This document shows positions 1 through 9,315 of a stretch of 34,114 bases of DNA, in pieces. Under the pieces are notes generated by a model. The model was not told the origin of the DNA, made no database searches, and was given only the letters and a program-made list of their open reading frames with translations. The DNA lies in NCBI GenBank assembly GCA_030638415.1, contig DAOWEO010000130.1, positions 1-34,114 on the forward strand, written 5' to 3'. The DNA comes from Bdellovibrionales bacterium. GTDB taxonomy: Bacteria; Bdellovibrionota; Bacteriovoracia; Bacteriovoracales; Bacteriovoracaceae. How positions within the stretch are numbered: position 1 is the first letter of the stretch; every line of letters begins with the position of its first letter. The translations under genes were made by a program, and so were the position numbers.

Positions 1-85
1 CTCCACTATTACGCATTAAAGCTTAATCATAAGAAATTACAATTTTTATAGTACTTCTCATACTATAAAATTCTCTCTACTCTCG

Positions 86-119
86 AAAAAGAGCCTCAGT
101 GATGAGGCTCTTTTTTTTT
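86..119 (+). terminator. Intrinsic terminator, probably bidirectional
   Basis: A perfect 13-bp stem (86-98 with 103-115) closes a four-base loop and runs into T9 on the plus strand, so it can end transcription of a gene lying left of the window. The A-run at its left side gives a T-run on the minus strand, so it can also end the minus-strand gene that stops at 132. Confidence 0.9.
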
Positions 120-131
120 ACCAAAAAATAT

Positions 132-1742
132 TTATAAGGATAAAAGACTTTCAGATTTTAAGAACTCTTTTTTTTGTTTGTCTAAGATATCTTCTAAAGT
201 ACGGCGAGGATAAGCAATATTTCGTCCCTTATTATAAAACATAACAATATCAAAATAGTTCTCATTCATACCTAGCTCAGCAACATGATCTGGATTGATA
301 GTATAACGTCCCATGGACGACTCTGTAGGCCAAGGAAATTTCTCGAATGTAACATAGACCAGCTCTGAACAGACAATCGTTTTATCCGTTTCTACATCAA
401 AGCTAAAGTCATATTTTTTTCCTGCCTGCATAAAAGCTTTTTCTAAAGTAAACACCCTCTCCTCTAAAGTGAGATTTTTAGGGCGAAAGACGGCCATATC
501 ATTAATATCTAAGAAGTGATCAAATGTATTCATTTGTACTCCAGGTCGTAGAGCTTCAATAATATATCTTCCTTGGCGAATACTGTCTTTGAAACTAGGA
601 CCTTTATAAGACAGATATTCCCTAGCACGTGCTTCTATTTCAGGTAGTCTTTCCCAAATACCGAGTTCACGTAATTCAACCTCTGTACCTAACCAAATCG
701 CAACGTGACCAAAGTGACCAGGTATAAATAAGTTAGACATATGAAAAGCACTTCTCTCAATTAGAATATCCAATGGTTTTAGCTTCTGAATAATATTTTG
801 ACGTTGATCGTAACTAAGTTTTAGCATCTGCCCACTATTTCTTACTTTCAGGTTTCCAATAATTGTTCCAAATACTCTACTTAGCTCATTTAAAGCAGTA
901 CTGGTTGTACCAACGAAAAAATCTTTTACTTTCTTAAAGAAGTAATCCTTCTTTACATCACTGTTAAAGTTCTGAATTTTTAGAAAATTGTTGTATGAGT
1001 AGCTTAAGTTAATAATTTTATCCAACGATTCATGATCTTGCTTATATATAGCTGGGACCTTTAACCTTTCTATAGTTTTAAAAAAATCATATAGCTTAAC
1101 AAGATTATTCTTTTGCTGACCTTTAACGAATTTTTTTATAATTTCATCAAGAGTAAATTGATTCTCAACATTATCATTATTAATACGCCTGCGTAGTGCA
1201 CCATTATTATAAAAAGGGGCTAGTGATATTAGAAAATTATCATACATTCCCAAAAAAACACTAAAACTCATCTTGAGTGCAGTTAAAACATACGCTCCTC
1301 TAGCATCATTTGGATTAATTTCATAAACAAGTGTATGAGGATTACGCCCTAGAAAAGAGTCCAAAATTGAGAATTTATAATGCTTTGATGTTTGCTTATT
1401 AGTAAATTTTAGTTCGAGGTTATCAAAACTATGAATTGGCATAGACTTTATAAAGTCTTGTGTATCCTTTAAAAGTAGTTGGTCACTCTTCTCAAAATAC
1501 TCATGCACCAAGCGAATATCTTCTCCTGTTAAAACCTTTTGCCTAGGTACTGTTTTTAACCGCGGCTCAATATATTCAAACAGTATTACACCCTGCTCTT
1601 TAAGCTCAATTGTACGTGATACAATTTTATTATAGCGTACCAATAACTGTTCATATTCCTCAGGAGAATACGAGTTTGCAGATAACTGCAAAGCATAGGT
1701 GACAGCAAAAAAGAGGATATATAAAATTTTTATTTTAATCAT
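132..1742 (-). CDS. Exported YiiX/YaeF-type permuted papain-like protein
   Basis: A 536-residue protein with an N-terminal signal peptide (about residues 1-22, ending LQLSA), so probably periplasmic or envelope-bound. The first 330 residues are charged, mostly helical-looking, and I do not recognise them. The C-terminal part matches the circularly permuted NlpC/P60 (YaeF/YiiX, C92) fold: the His motif HFGHVAIWLG lies near residue 341 and the Cys motif VCSELVY has its Cys near residue 458, so His comes before Cys as expected for the permuted family. Relatives act on or bind lipid or peptide amide or ester bonds, but the substrate here is unknown. It stands alone, divergent from the PAP2 gene at 1922, and a terminator follows at 86-119. 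The family assignment is fairly sure; enzymatic activity is inference. Confidence 0.75.
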   Translation of the reverse strand: MIKIKILYILFFAVTYALQLSANSYSPEEYEQLLVRYNKIVSRTIELKEQGVILFEYIEPRLKTVPRQKVLTGEDIRLVHEYFEKSDQLLLKDTQDFIKSMPIHSFDNLELKFTNKQTSKHYKFSILDSFLGRNPHTLVYEINPNDARGAYVLTALKMSFSVFLGMYDNFLISLAPFYNNGALRRRINNDNVENQFTLDEIIKKFVKGQQKNNLVKLYDFFKTIERLKVPAIYKQDHESLDKIINLSYSYNNFLKIQNFNSDVKKDYFFKKVKDFFVGTTSTALNELSRVFGTIIGNLKVRNSGQMLKLSYDQRQNIIQKLKPLDILIERSAFHMSNLFIPGHFGHVAIWLGTEVELRELGIWERLPEIEARAREYLSYKGPSFKDSIRQGRYIIEALRPGVQMNTFDHFLDINDMAVFRPKNLTLEERVFTLEKAFMQAGKKYDFSFDVETDKTIVCSELVYVTFEKFPWPTESSMGRYTINPDHVAELGMNENYFDIVMFYNKGRNIAYPRRTLEDILDKQKKEFLKSESLLSL

Positions 1743-1921
1743 ACTTAATGGTATGTCATACTAGCGCTTTAAATAAAAGAGTCCCTGTAGTTATTTCACC
1801 ATGTAAAGAGGCAAAGTCTTTTGAAAAAACAGCCACTTATCATAACTTCACTACTTTATTTTCATCTATACGGAAACGAGAGACTGGACTACGCAACCGA
1901 ATATCTACTAGGATTATAAAT

Positions 1922-2431
1922 ATGAAAAAAATTATTATTACAGTGTCCCTACTATTTTCTCTAAATTCATTTGCCATGACATATGCCCAGTGGGGTGATT
2001 ACGCCCAATTTACCTCTACTGCAACACTACTCTCGCTGAACATTATAGAAAAAGATTATGATCTACTAGCACCACAACTCTATAGTTATACAACTGCAAT
2101 AGGAATAACCACAGCAACTAAGAATTTACTTGATATGACAAGACCTAATGGAGGTAATCACTCCTTCCCATCTGGCCACACCACTTCCGCTTTTTTAGGT
2201 GTATACCCACTATATAAAAAGTATGGTTTAAAAGTTGGAATTCCTGCACTACTGATTGCAACAAGTGTGGCCCACTCACGAGTTGATGGAGACTATCACT
2301 ATACTCGTGATGTTATTGCTGGAGCACTGATCTCACTCAGCTCCGACTATTTCTTTTTTAGGAATAAACTTAACGACACAGTATCTTTTAGTGCAACACC
2401 AAATTCAATTTTTATAACCTATCGGTATTAA
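1922..2431 (+). CDS. Small exported PAP2-family phosphatase
   Basis: The start at 1922 is chosen because it gives a clean signal peptide (MKKIIITVSLLFSLNSFA) and has AGGA at 1910-1913. The open frame continues upstream to 1748, but that extension is basic and unlike any exported N-terminus. The resulting protein has 169 residues. All three PAP2 signature blocks are present: K67-x6-R74-P75, P83-S84-G85-H86, and S119-R120-x5-H126-x3-D130, so it is predicted active. Family members remove phosphate from lipids such as undecaprenyl pyrophosphate or phosphatidate, or from periplasmic phosphomonoesters. It is short, with only weakly hydrophobic segments, so it may be soluble or peripheral rather than the usual six-helix form. 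Its stop is two bases from the stop of the convergent srkA gene. Confidence 0.85.
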   Translation: MKKIIITVSLLFSLNSFAMTYAQWGDYAQFTSTATLLSLNIIEKDYDLLAPQLYSYTTAIGITTATKNLLDMTRPNGGNHSFPSGHTTSAFLGVYPLYKKYGLKVGIPALLIATSVAHSRVDGDYHYTRDVIAGALISLSSDYFFFRNKLNDTVSFSATPNSIFITYRY

Positions 2432-2433
2432 AT

Positions 2434-3444
2434 TTAATATATTTGAGGTTGCTGACTCTTTCTAATTTTTTCTAATTGAAAATGCATGTCATAGGTTAAT
2501 CCTGACCAATACTGATCTGTACCATAATAAGGAAATGCTCGTTTAAATGCGGCATCTTCCCATCTCTTGCCAATCCAAGCAGCAAAATGAATCAAGCGCA
2601 GAGCACGAAGAGGCTCAATCAATTTTAAAGTAGAATAATCAAAGCTTCTAAAAGTTTCGTATTCATCGAGAAAAATATTACGATCCCGAATCGCCTCCTT
2701 ATCATCACCTGGAATCAACAGCCACACATCTTGCACAGCAGGCCCCATCAGCATATCATCAAAATCAATACAAAATAGTTCTGTATCACGACTGATAACA
2801 TTTCCTTTATGGCAATCACCATGAATACGATGAATAGCAGCTTTATCAAACAGTGGTGATGACTCCTTACAAATATCTCTAACTAATCCAGAAAAGCGAT
2901 CAACAAATTGTGGCAGGATTAAATTACTTTCTAATAAAAAATTCAAATTTTGAATGCCAAATGTATCAGGAGTTATCTGTAATCTATGCTCTGCAGGATG
3001 GAGAGCACCTACATTGTGAATTCTTGCGATAAGTCTACCAAGCACTTCCAACTGTTCACTAGTCATCTCATCTGGAATACGTCCAGATTTTTTAGGAAAT
3101 AGAGAGTACCAAAGTCCATGTTCTTTAGTTTCAAAAATGGTTTCTCCACCAAATTTCAGAGGTGCAATCACAGGAATCTCTTCTCCTGCCAGCTCCAATA
3201 AAAATTCATGCTCTTCTTGTATCTGCTTTTTTGTCCAACGGCCTGGACGATAAAACTTGCCAATAACAAATTGATGATCGTAACCGTCTACCTCAATTTC
3301 ATAAACACGATTTTCCATACTATTTAAGGTCAAACATCTACCTGTTGTATGTAACCCTAACTGATCAACACTGTCCAAAATTAGACCCGGTGAAAGATTA
3401 GAAAAAAACTGGGTTTTTGAATCACCCCAAATATAATCAGCCAT
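2434..3444 (-). CDS. srkA: Stress response kinase A (YihE/RdoA family)
   Basis: A 336-residue protein, close to the 328 residues of E. coli SrkA, and alignable by eye over its full length. Recognisable are the N-terminal nucleotide-binding block (SMENRVYEI, then IGKFYRPGRW), the catalytic loop IHGDCHKGN near residue 209, and the metal-binding IDFDD near residue 226. SrkA is a cytoplasmic Ser/Thr protein kinase with a choline-kinase-like fold that protects cells under envelope and oxidative stress. Here it is the last gene of a minus-strand operon after a PAP2 phosphatase and a membrane glycosyltransferase. Its ATG lies one base after the stop of the preceding gene, so translation is probably coupled. 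In E. coli the neighbour is dsbA, so this context differs. Confidence 0.93.
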   Translation of the reverse strand: MADYIWGDSKTQFFSNLSPGLILDSVDQLGLHTTGRCLTLNSMENRVYEIEVDGYDHQFVIGKFYRPGRWTKKQIQEEHEFLLELAGEEIPVIAPLKFGGETIFETKEHGLWYSLFPKKSGRIPDEMTSEQLEVLGRLIARIHNVGALHPAEHRLQITPDTFGIQNLNFLLESNLILPQFVDRFSGLVRDICKESSPLFDKAAIHRIHGDCHKGNVISRDTELFCIDFDDMLMGPAVQDVWLLIPGDDKEAIRDRNIFLDEYETFRSFDYSTLKLIEPLRALRLIHFAAWIGKRWEDAAFKRAFPYYGTDQYWSGLTYDMHFQLEKIRKSQQPQIY

Positions 3445-3445
3445 A

Positions 3446-4699
3446 TTATTTTACCCAATACCTATAACCACCACGCGCTACATATATAAATAGCGAGAGG
3501 CAGTGAAGAAATAACCATAAAAACGCAGCATACGAATGTAAGGATAATTTACTATTTTTAAAAAAAGTTCTCTCTGATAAACGCCACTTCGGCTTCCAAA
3601 AAAGTACTGATGAAGCAAACAGAGCATAAGCTAAAAAATATGCAGGGAATAGGTACCTACTCGCCTTGCGATCAATCAACGAAAAAATCAAAATATTTAT
3701 AATAATATAAATACTAAAAGACAAAACTAATTTAGAATTACTTGTCCACCATAAAGCAAACTCTGCTCTTTTCCAAAACACTATACCTAAAAACATTAGT
3801 GACCAAGGGGCTGAGTAAGCAAGTATACGACTGAAATAATAATAACTATTATATAATTTTCCTAAAACATTAAACCCAGTATTACCATCTAAAGACCTAC
3901 CCACAATCTGTATCCGCCAATAAGCCTCAAAAAAAGATTCACCAGTCAGAGAATAAAACCACTGTTCATAGCCATAAGCACACAGCCCAAGTGATAAGGT
4001 AACGAGAACAATTGAAATTATCAGCTTACTCCAAAATTCAGTAGTCATCTTAAAGTGATTAATAATAAATGTTGTTCCAAATGCAATTGGAACCATCATA
4101 AATCCAAATCCTTTAATTAAAAAAGCCCATAGCACTGATACAATCACTAGCCCAATCCAACGCCAATTATCTCCCAGCTTAACTCCTGCAACAATAGCTA
4201 AAAGAGTACAAAAAAGAAGCGGTTGTTCATGATTAGCACGTAAAGCATATACCCAAGCAGGTGGGAGCAACATCCCCCAAAGCAGTAAGTCTTCATGTGA
4301 GCTACCGGTAAATAACCGGACTAAGTAAAAGAGCAAGTAAAGCCAACCAATTTGAATTATTGTATTAAAAAGGTACAAGGCATTAGAAGCATCAATGCCG
4401 AGTTTCACCATTGCATATGGAACAATAAATTGACCAATTAGATGGTCCCTAACATATGGACTAGTTCTATCCATATAGTGAGATTTAACCCAGTGTACTT
4501 CGACAATTTTAGAAAAAGGACGTTGGCTTATTTGCTGTAAGAACTTAGTATATAAGCGAGAGTCATTCTCTCTGGCCCTGTAATCAACCTTCGATAAAAC
4601 TACAGCAAAAATAGCAACCACCGATATCCAAATAAGGACATCACGAAATAGAGCTGTATAAAAATAATTCTTCAATGTATTCAAAAAGGTAACTCCCAA
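3446..4699 (-). CDS. Polytopic membrane glycosyltransferase-like protein (ArnT/PMT type)
   Basis: An integral membrane protein of up to 417 residues with about ten hydrophobic segments. After the first segment comes a hydrophilic loop with RARENDSRLYTKF, in the place where ArnT/PMT/GT-C enzymes carry their catalytic acidic loop. The middle holds alternating hydrophobic helices and an ANHEQPLLF motif. GT-C enzymes move a sugar from a polyprenyl-phosphate donor to a periplasmic acceptor such as lipid A or protein. The first in-frame codon is TTG at 4699; another TTG at 4684 lies eight bases after GGGAG and may be the true start. It lies three bases after the PAP2 gene and one base before srkA, so all three are likely co-transcribed. 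The class is likely; donor and acceptor are unknown. Confidence 0.6.
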   Translation of the reverse strand: MGVTFLNTLKNYFYTALFRDVLIWISVVAIFAVVLSKVDYRARENDSRLYTKFLQQISQRPFSKIVEVHWVKSHYMDRTSPYVRDHLIGQFIVPYAMVKLGIDASNALYLFNTIIQIGWLYLLFYLVRLFTGSSHEDLLLWGMLLPPAWVYALRANHEQPLLFCTLLAIVAGVKLGDNWRWIGLVIVSVLWAFLIKGFGFMMVPIAFGTTFIINHFKMTTEFWSKLIISIVLVTLSLGLCAYGYEQWFYSLTGESFFEAYWRIQIVGRSLDGNTGFNVLGKLYNSYYYFSRILAYSAPWSLMFLGIVFWKRAEFALWWTSNSKLVLSFSIYIIINILIFSLIDRKASRYLFPAYFLAYALFASSVLFWKPKWRLSERTFFKNSKLSLHSYAAFLWLFLHCLSLFIYVARGGYRYWVK

Positions 4700-4702
4700 A
4701 CT

Positions 4703-5650
4703 CTAAAATGCATAGAACCAATTTAGTCCATACATCCGATCACCAGTAGCACTAGATGCATAAGAGTATGGTAAGACATTCCAACCGGAAGTTTCTGTAA
4801 CGACCTTACCATCTTTACTCTTTTTTCTACCATGAGAAGCAGCTGCCTTACCAAAGACATATCCCATTGCAATTCCGAGAGGGTAATCACTGGCCCAGTG
4901 AACGCTATTATTTACCATTTGAAAACTTAGCAGAGCAAGCCATGTATAAGCAATAGGCCTGATCACATGCCTATATTCAGGATAATTAGTATCAATAACC
5001 GTCCAGGTTATTGTTGATGCCATAACATGTCCTGATGGCATCGCATCGTACTTAGAAATATTGTTATTATATGTAGAGGCACTTGGGAATGGACGCCACG
5101 CCCCTCTAGAAGTCGTTCTGCGATATGGACTTTCACGTCCAAAACTACGTTTTAAAATTTGATTGGGAATCGTTCCGTAGATCAAACCATTAAAAATTTG
5201 AGAGCCTGTTTGCAGTGCTCGGTTGTCAGAATTAATTCCACCAGTAATTAAAAAGCCACCAGCAATAAATGCTTGCATCCAGCCGTCACCGAGAAAATAA
5301 AACCATGATCCAGTATCAGTTGGTCCACGAAAAATATTCAAATCACCAATAGAGACCATCCCTCTAGTATGATCATGATTTCCCAGTCCCCATTTTCGTC
5401 CCCAGCGCTGCAGCTCTAATAATATCTTTTCATCGTAATAATATAAAACAGCACTGGAAGCAAAAATTGTTGCCCATGTAGGCAGTGCTTCTTTAGAAAA
5501 TGACATATCCCATGCTCTACTCATAGTTTGAGGTCCAAGCGTAATAAAATCAAAGCCACCTGGTTTTGTATATTCAACATTAGAACTCTCTTGTGCTGAA
5601 ACTGTCGTCACAAATAGAATCGCTAGAATATATAAGACTTTTTTGAACAT
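4703..5650 (-). CDS. PAP2-family membrane phosphatase with altered signature residues
   Basis: A 315-residue protein with a signal peptide (MFKKVLYILAILFVTTVSA) and several later hydrophobic segments. The central block P205-S206-G207-H208 and the last block with H251 and D255 (HWASD) identify the PAP2 fold. Two positions that normally bind phosphate differ: the first block reads K167-x6-S174-P175 rather than K-x6-R-P, and the Ser-Arg before the last His is replaced by Q244-M245. It may therefore have reduced or changed activity. It is the first gene of an operon with an ArnT/PMT-like transferase and srkA, which would suit processing of a lipid-linked sugar or recycling of polyprenyl phosphate. 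GAGGG lies five bases before the ATG, and the promoter shares a palindrome with that of uraA. Confidence 0.8.
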   Translation of the reverse strand: MFKKVLYILAILFVTTVSAQESSNVEYTKPGGFDFITLGPQTMSRAWDMSFSKEALPTWATIFASSAVLYYYDEKILLELQRWGRKWGLGNHDHTRGMVSIGDLNIFRGPTDTGSWFYFLGDGWMQAFIAGGFLITGGINSDNRALQTGSQIFNGLIYGTIPNQILKRSFGRESPYRRTTSRGAWRPFPSASTYNNNISKYDAMPSGHVMASTITWTVIDTNYPEYRHVIRPIAYTWLALLSFQMVNNSVHWASDYPLGIAMGYVFGKAAASHGRKKSKDGKVVTETSGWNVLPYSYASSATGDRMYGLNWFYAF

Positions 5651-5676
5651 TATGCCCTCTGGCTGAAATTTAGCCT

Positions 5677-5706
5677 ACTATACACAAAAAAAAAGCCCCT
5701 TGTAAA
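5677..5706 (-). promoter_or_regulatory. Sigma-70-type promoter of the PAP2-transferase-srkA operon
   Basis: On the minus strand the -35 box TTTACA (plus 5701-5706) is followed after 18 bases by TATAGT (plus 5677-5682), each 5 of 6 to consensus. The spacer is an unusual GC block followed by nine T. Its -35 box directly abuts the -35 box of the opposite promoter. Confidence 0.6.
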
Positions 5707-5734
5707 TTTACAATAGGTACTCATAGCATATAAT
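5707..5734 (+). promoter_or_regulatory. Sigma-70-type promoter of uraA
   Basis: TTTACA at 5707-5712 (5 of 6 to consensus), a 16-base spacer and a perfect TATAAT at 5729-5734. A second TATAAT lies at 5738-5743. The -35 box is the right half of the palindrome TTGTAAATTTACAA at 5700-5713. Confidence 0.65.
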
Positions 5735-5766
5735 TACTATAATCAATCTCAAGCAAGGACCGAATA

Positions 5767-7014
5767 ATGTCACGTAGAACAATTGAAATAGATGAACGCC
5801 TTCCACTTCTACAAACTCTTCCTCTAAGTCTTCAGCACCTCTTTGCAATGTTTGGAGCAACAGTTTTAGTTCCTGTTCTTTTTAAAATTGATCCATCAAC
5901 TGTGATTCTATTCAATGGGATCGGAACACTTCTCTCCATTATTATCTGTAAAGGAAAGGTACCTGCCTACCTCGGATCAAGTTTTGCCTTTCTATCACCT
6001 GTATTTCTAGTTTTAAGTAAGTATAGCTACGAAGAGGCACTAGGTGGATTTATAGCAGTCGGAATTATTTTTATTATTGTGGCACTGATTGTTTATAAGG
6101 TAGGAACACGTTGGATTGATATTGTATTTCCCCCTGCAGCCATTGGAGCAATCGTTGCTGTCATTGGACTAGAGCTGGCGCCGGTTGCTGCAAAAATGGC
6201 AGGACTAACAGGAGTGGCAGATTCACAGGTGATTTCAGTCTCTATGTTTACTCTACTTGTCACAGTTCTGGGCTCTCTTTTATTTAGAGGTTTTTTGGCC
6301 ATAATTCCTATTCTTGTAGGTGTCGTTTCCGGGTATCTTTTTGCATACTTTATGGGACTTGTTGATTTTTCAATTGTTTCACAAGCGAACTGGTTTTCTC
6401 TGCCCACTTTTTATACTCCAAAATTAAATTGGAATAGTATCTTGATTATTATTCCTGCCGCTCTGGTTGTTATTCCAGAACATATTGGCCACTTGATGGT
6501 TACCGCAAATATTACAGGTAAAAATCTTATAAAAGATCCAGGACTTCACCGCTCCCTTTTAGGAAATGGAATTTCTACCCTTATTTCTGGAATTTTTGGC
6601 TCTACTCCTAATACTACCTATGGTGAAAATATTGGAGTTCTTGCAATCTCTAGAGTTTATAGCGTCTGGGTTATTGGTGGTGCTGCGATACTGGCCATTA
6701 TCTTATCATTTGTAGGCAAACTCTCTGCACTCATTCAAAGTATTCCTGCTCCTGTCATGGGAGGTGTTTCCCTTCTTCTATTCGGAATTATCGCAACGTC
6801 AGGAATTCGCATGCTCGTTGAGAGCAAGATTGATTACAACAAGACAGATAATCTTATTTTAAGCTCTGTTGTGCTAATTATTGGTGTAAGTGGTGCTCAT
6901 CTAAATTTTGGTTCAGTTGAGCTAAAGGGAATGGCGCTTGCGACAGTTAGTTCAATTATTTTGAGCTTAGGACTATATCTGTTTAGAAAATTTGGAATTT
7001 TGAATGAAGGGTAG
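5767..7014 (+). CDS. uraA: Uracil:proton symporter UraA (NCS2 family)
   Basis: A 415-residue inner-membrane permease, nearly colinear with E. coli UraA (429 residues) from its first residues (PLSLQHLFAMFGATVLVPVL). It imports uracil with protons. The two glutamates that hold uracil in E. coli UraA have counterparts near E238 (IPEHIGH) and E287 (TYGENIG), and the conserved PAYLGSSFAF segment near residue 67 is present. AAGGA precedes the ATG. It is a single-gene unit with its own promoter, divergent from a PAP2 operon and convergent with groEL. There is no adjacent upp; a divergent UPRT-family gene lies about 16 kb away. The very strong similarity to the enterobacterial protein could reflect transfer, but a tree would be needed to say so. 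Confidence 0.97.
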   Translation: MSRRTIEIDERLPLLQTLPLSLQHLFAMFGATVLVPVLFKIDPSTVILFNGIGTLLSIIICKGKVPAYLGSSFAFLSPVFLVLSKYSYEEALGGFIAVGIIFIIVALIVYKVGTRWIDIVFPPAAIGAIVAVIGLELAPVAAKMAGLTGVADSQVISVSMFTLLVTVLGSLLFRGFLAIIPILVGVVSGYLFAYFMGLVDFSIVSQANWFSLPTFYTPKLNWNSILIIIPAALVVIPEHIGHLMVTANITGKNLIKDPGLHRSLLGNGISTLISGIFGSTPNTTYGENIGVLAISRVYSVWVIGGAAILAIILSFVGKLSALIQSIPAPVMGGVSLLLFGIIATSGIRMLVESKIDYNKTDNLILSSVVLIIGVSGAHLNFGSVELKGMALATVSSIILSLGLYLFRKFGILNEG

Positions 7015-7017
7015 ACG

Positions 7018-7036
7018 TAGGTACTTCGCGTACCTA
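7018..7036 (+). other. Hairpin just after uraA
   Basis: A perfect 7-bp inverted repeat (7018-7024 with 7030-7036) closes a TTCGC loop four bases after the uraA stop. It is followed by A and not T on the plus strand, so it is not a classical terminator for uraA. It may stabilise the mRNA 3' end. Confidence 0.5.
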
Positions 7037-7037
7037 T

Positions 7038-7067
7038 AAAAAAAAAGCCCCTTATTTCTAAGAGGCT
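7038..7067 (-). terminator. Intrinsic terminator of groESL
   Basis: Read on the minus strand, AGCCTCTTA (7067-7059) pairs with TAAGGGGCT (7054-7046), with one G-U pair and a GAAA loop, and runs into a nine-T tract. It lies about 50 bases after the groEL stop. Confidence 0.85.
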
Positions 7068-7118
7068 CCTTGTAAAACTATTTTCTTTTAGTAAATGGCT
7101 TTGACGGCCAGTGATGAT

Positions 7119-8795
<1,677 letters not shown>

Positions 8796-8806
8796 TTAAT
8801 TGTGAT

Positions 8807-9094
8807 CTAGTTTAAAATTCCTAAAATATCATCTTCTTTCATTATCAAGTACTCAGTACCTTCTAACTTAACTTCTGTTCCAGCATACTTACCGAAAAGA
8901 ATTTTATCTCCCTCTTTAACATCAAGAGCTCTAACAGAACCATCTTCAAGACGGTAACCGCTACCAACAGAGATAACCTCTCCTTGAGCTGGCTTTTCTT
9001 TATTGTTATCAGGAATAAAAAGTCCTGAAGCTGTCTTTGATTCTTCCTCTAATCTCTTTATAAGTACTCTGTCCTGTAATGGTCTTACTTGCAT
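8807..9094 (-). CDS. groES: Co-chaperonin GroES (Hsp10)
   Basis: A 95-residue protein of family length. Its seven-fold ring caps the GroEL cavity. It starts with the conserved [12 protein letters not shown] strand (residues 3-14), followed by the mobile loop that contacts GroEL (TASGLFIPD, about residues 21-29) and the conserved [15 protein letters not shown] block near residue 62. AGGAGGAAGT lies just before the ATG. It heads the groES-groEL operon, whose upstream region (9095-9183) holds a sigma-32-like promoter and an inverted repeat. Confidence 0.99.
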   Translation of the reverse strand: MQVRPLQDRVLIKRLEEESKTASGLFIPDNNKEKPAQGEVISVGSGYRLEDGSVRALDVKEGDKILFGKYAGTEVKLEGTEYLIMKEDDILGILN

Positions 9095-9147
9095 ACTTCC
9101 TCCTATTTGGTCGCGTTTTGCTTATTTAATATTTTAATAAACATGTT

Positions 9148-9183
9148 CTCCCATAAAATGGGAGCTATAGCTAGCACGTCAAG
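9148..9183 (-). promoter_or_regulatory. Heat-shock-type promoter and inverted repeat upstream of groES
   Basis: On the minus strand CCTTGACG (from plus 9184) is followed, 14 bases after CTTGAC, by TCCCATTTT, close to the sigma-32 consensus CTTGAA / CCCCATnT and to the layout of the E. coli groE promoter. The same bases hold a perfect 7-bp inverted repeat, CTCCCAT-AAA-ATGGGAG (9148-9164), that could be an operator or a leader hairpin. No CIRCE element is present. A vegetative reading (TTGACG, 18 bases, TTTTAT) is also possible. Confidence 0.55.
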
Positions 9184-9315
9184 GCTTAGCAGCAATAAAA
9201 ATCTAAAAAAGTTACAGTCATTACGCAATTTTTACCTTAACTGCTGTTTTCATTGACAAAAAAAAGGTCAAAGAGCACTATCGGCCTACTTTTTACTACC
9301 CCTAGGATTAATACT

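Noticed and set aside
1748-1921. Upstream extension of the small PAP2 gene (start at 1748)
   Set aside because: The extra 58 residues are basic and would bury the clear signal peptide starting at 1922, which has its own AGGA.
9100-9252. CIRCE element for HrcA before groES
   Set aside because: No TTAGCACTC-N9-GAGTGCTAA pattern; only an isolated TTAGC and TAGCAC, on which no inverted repeat can be built.
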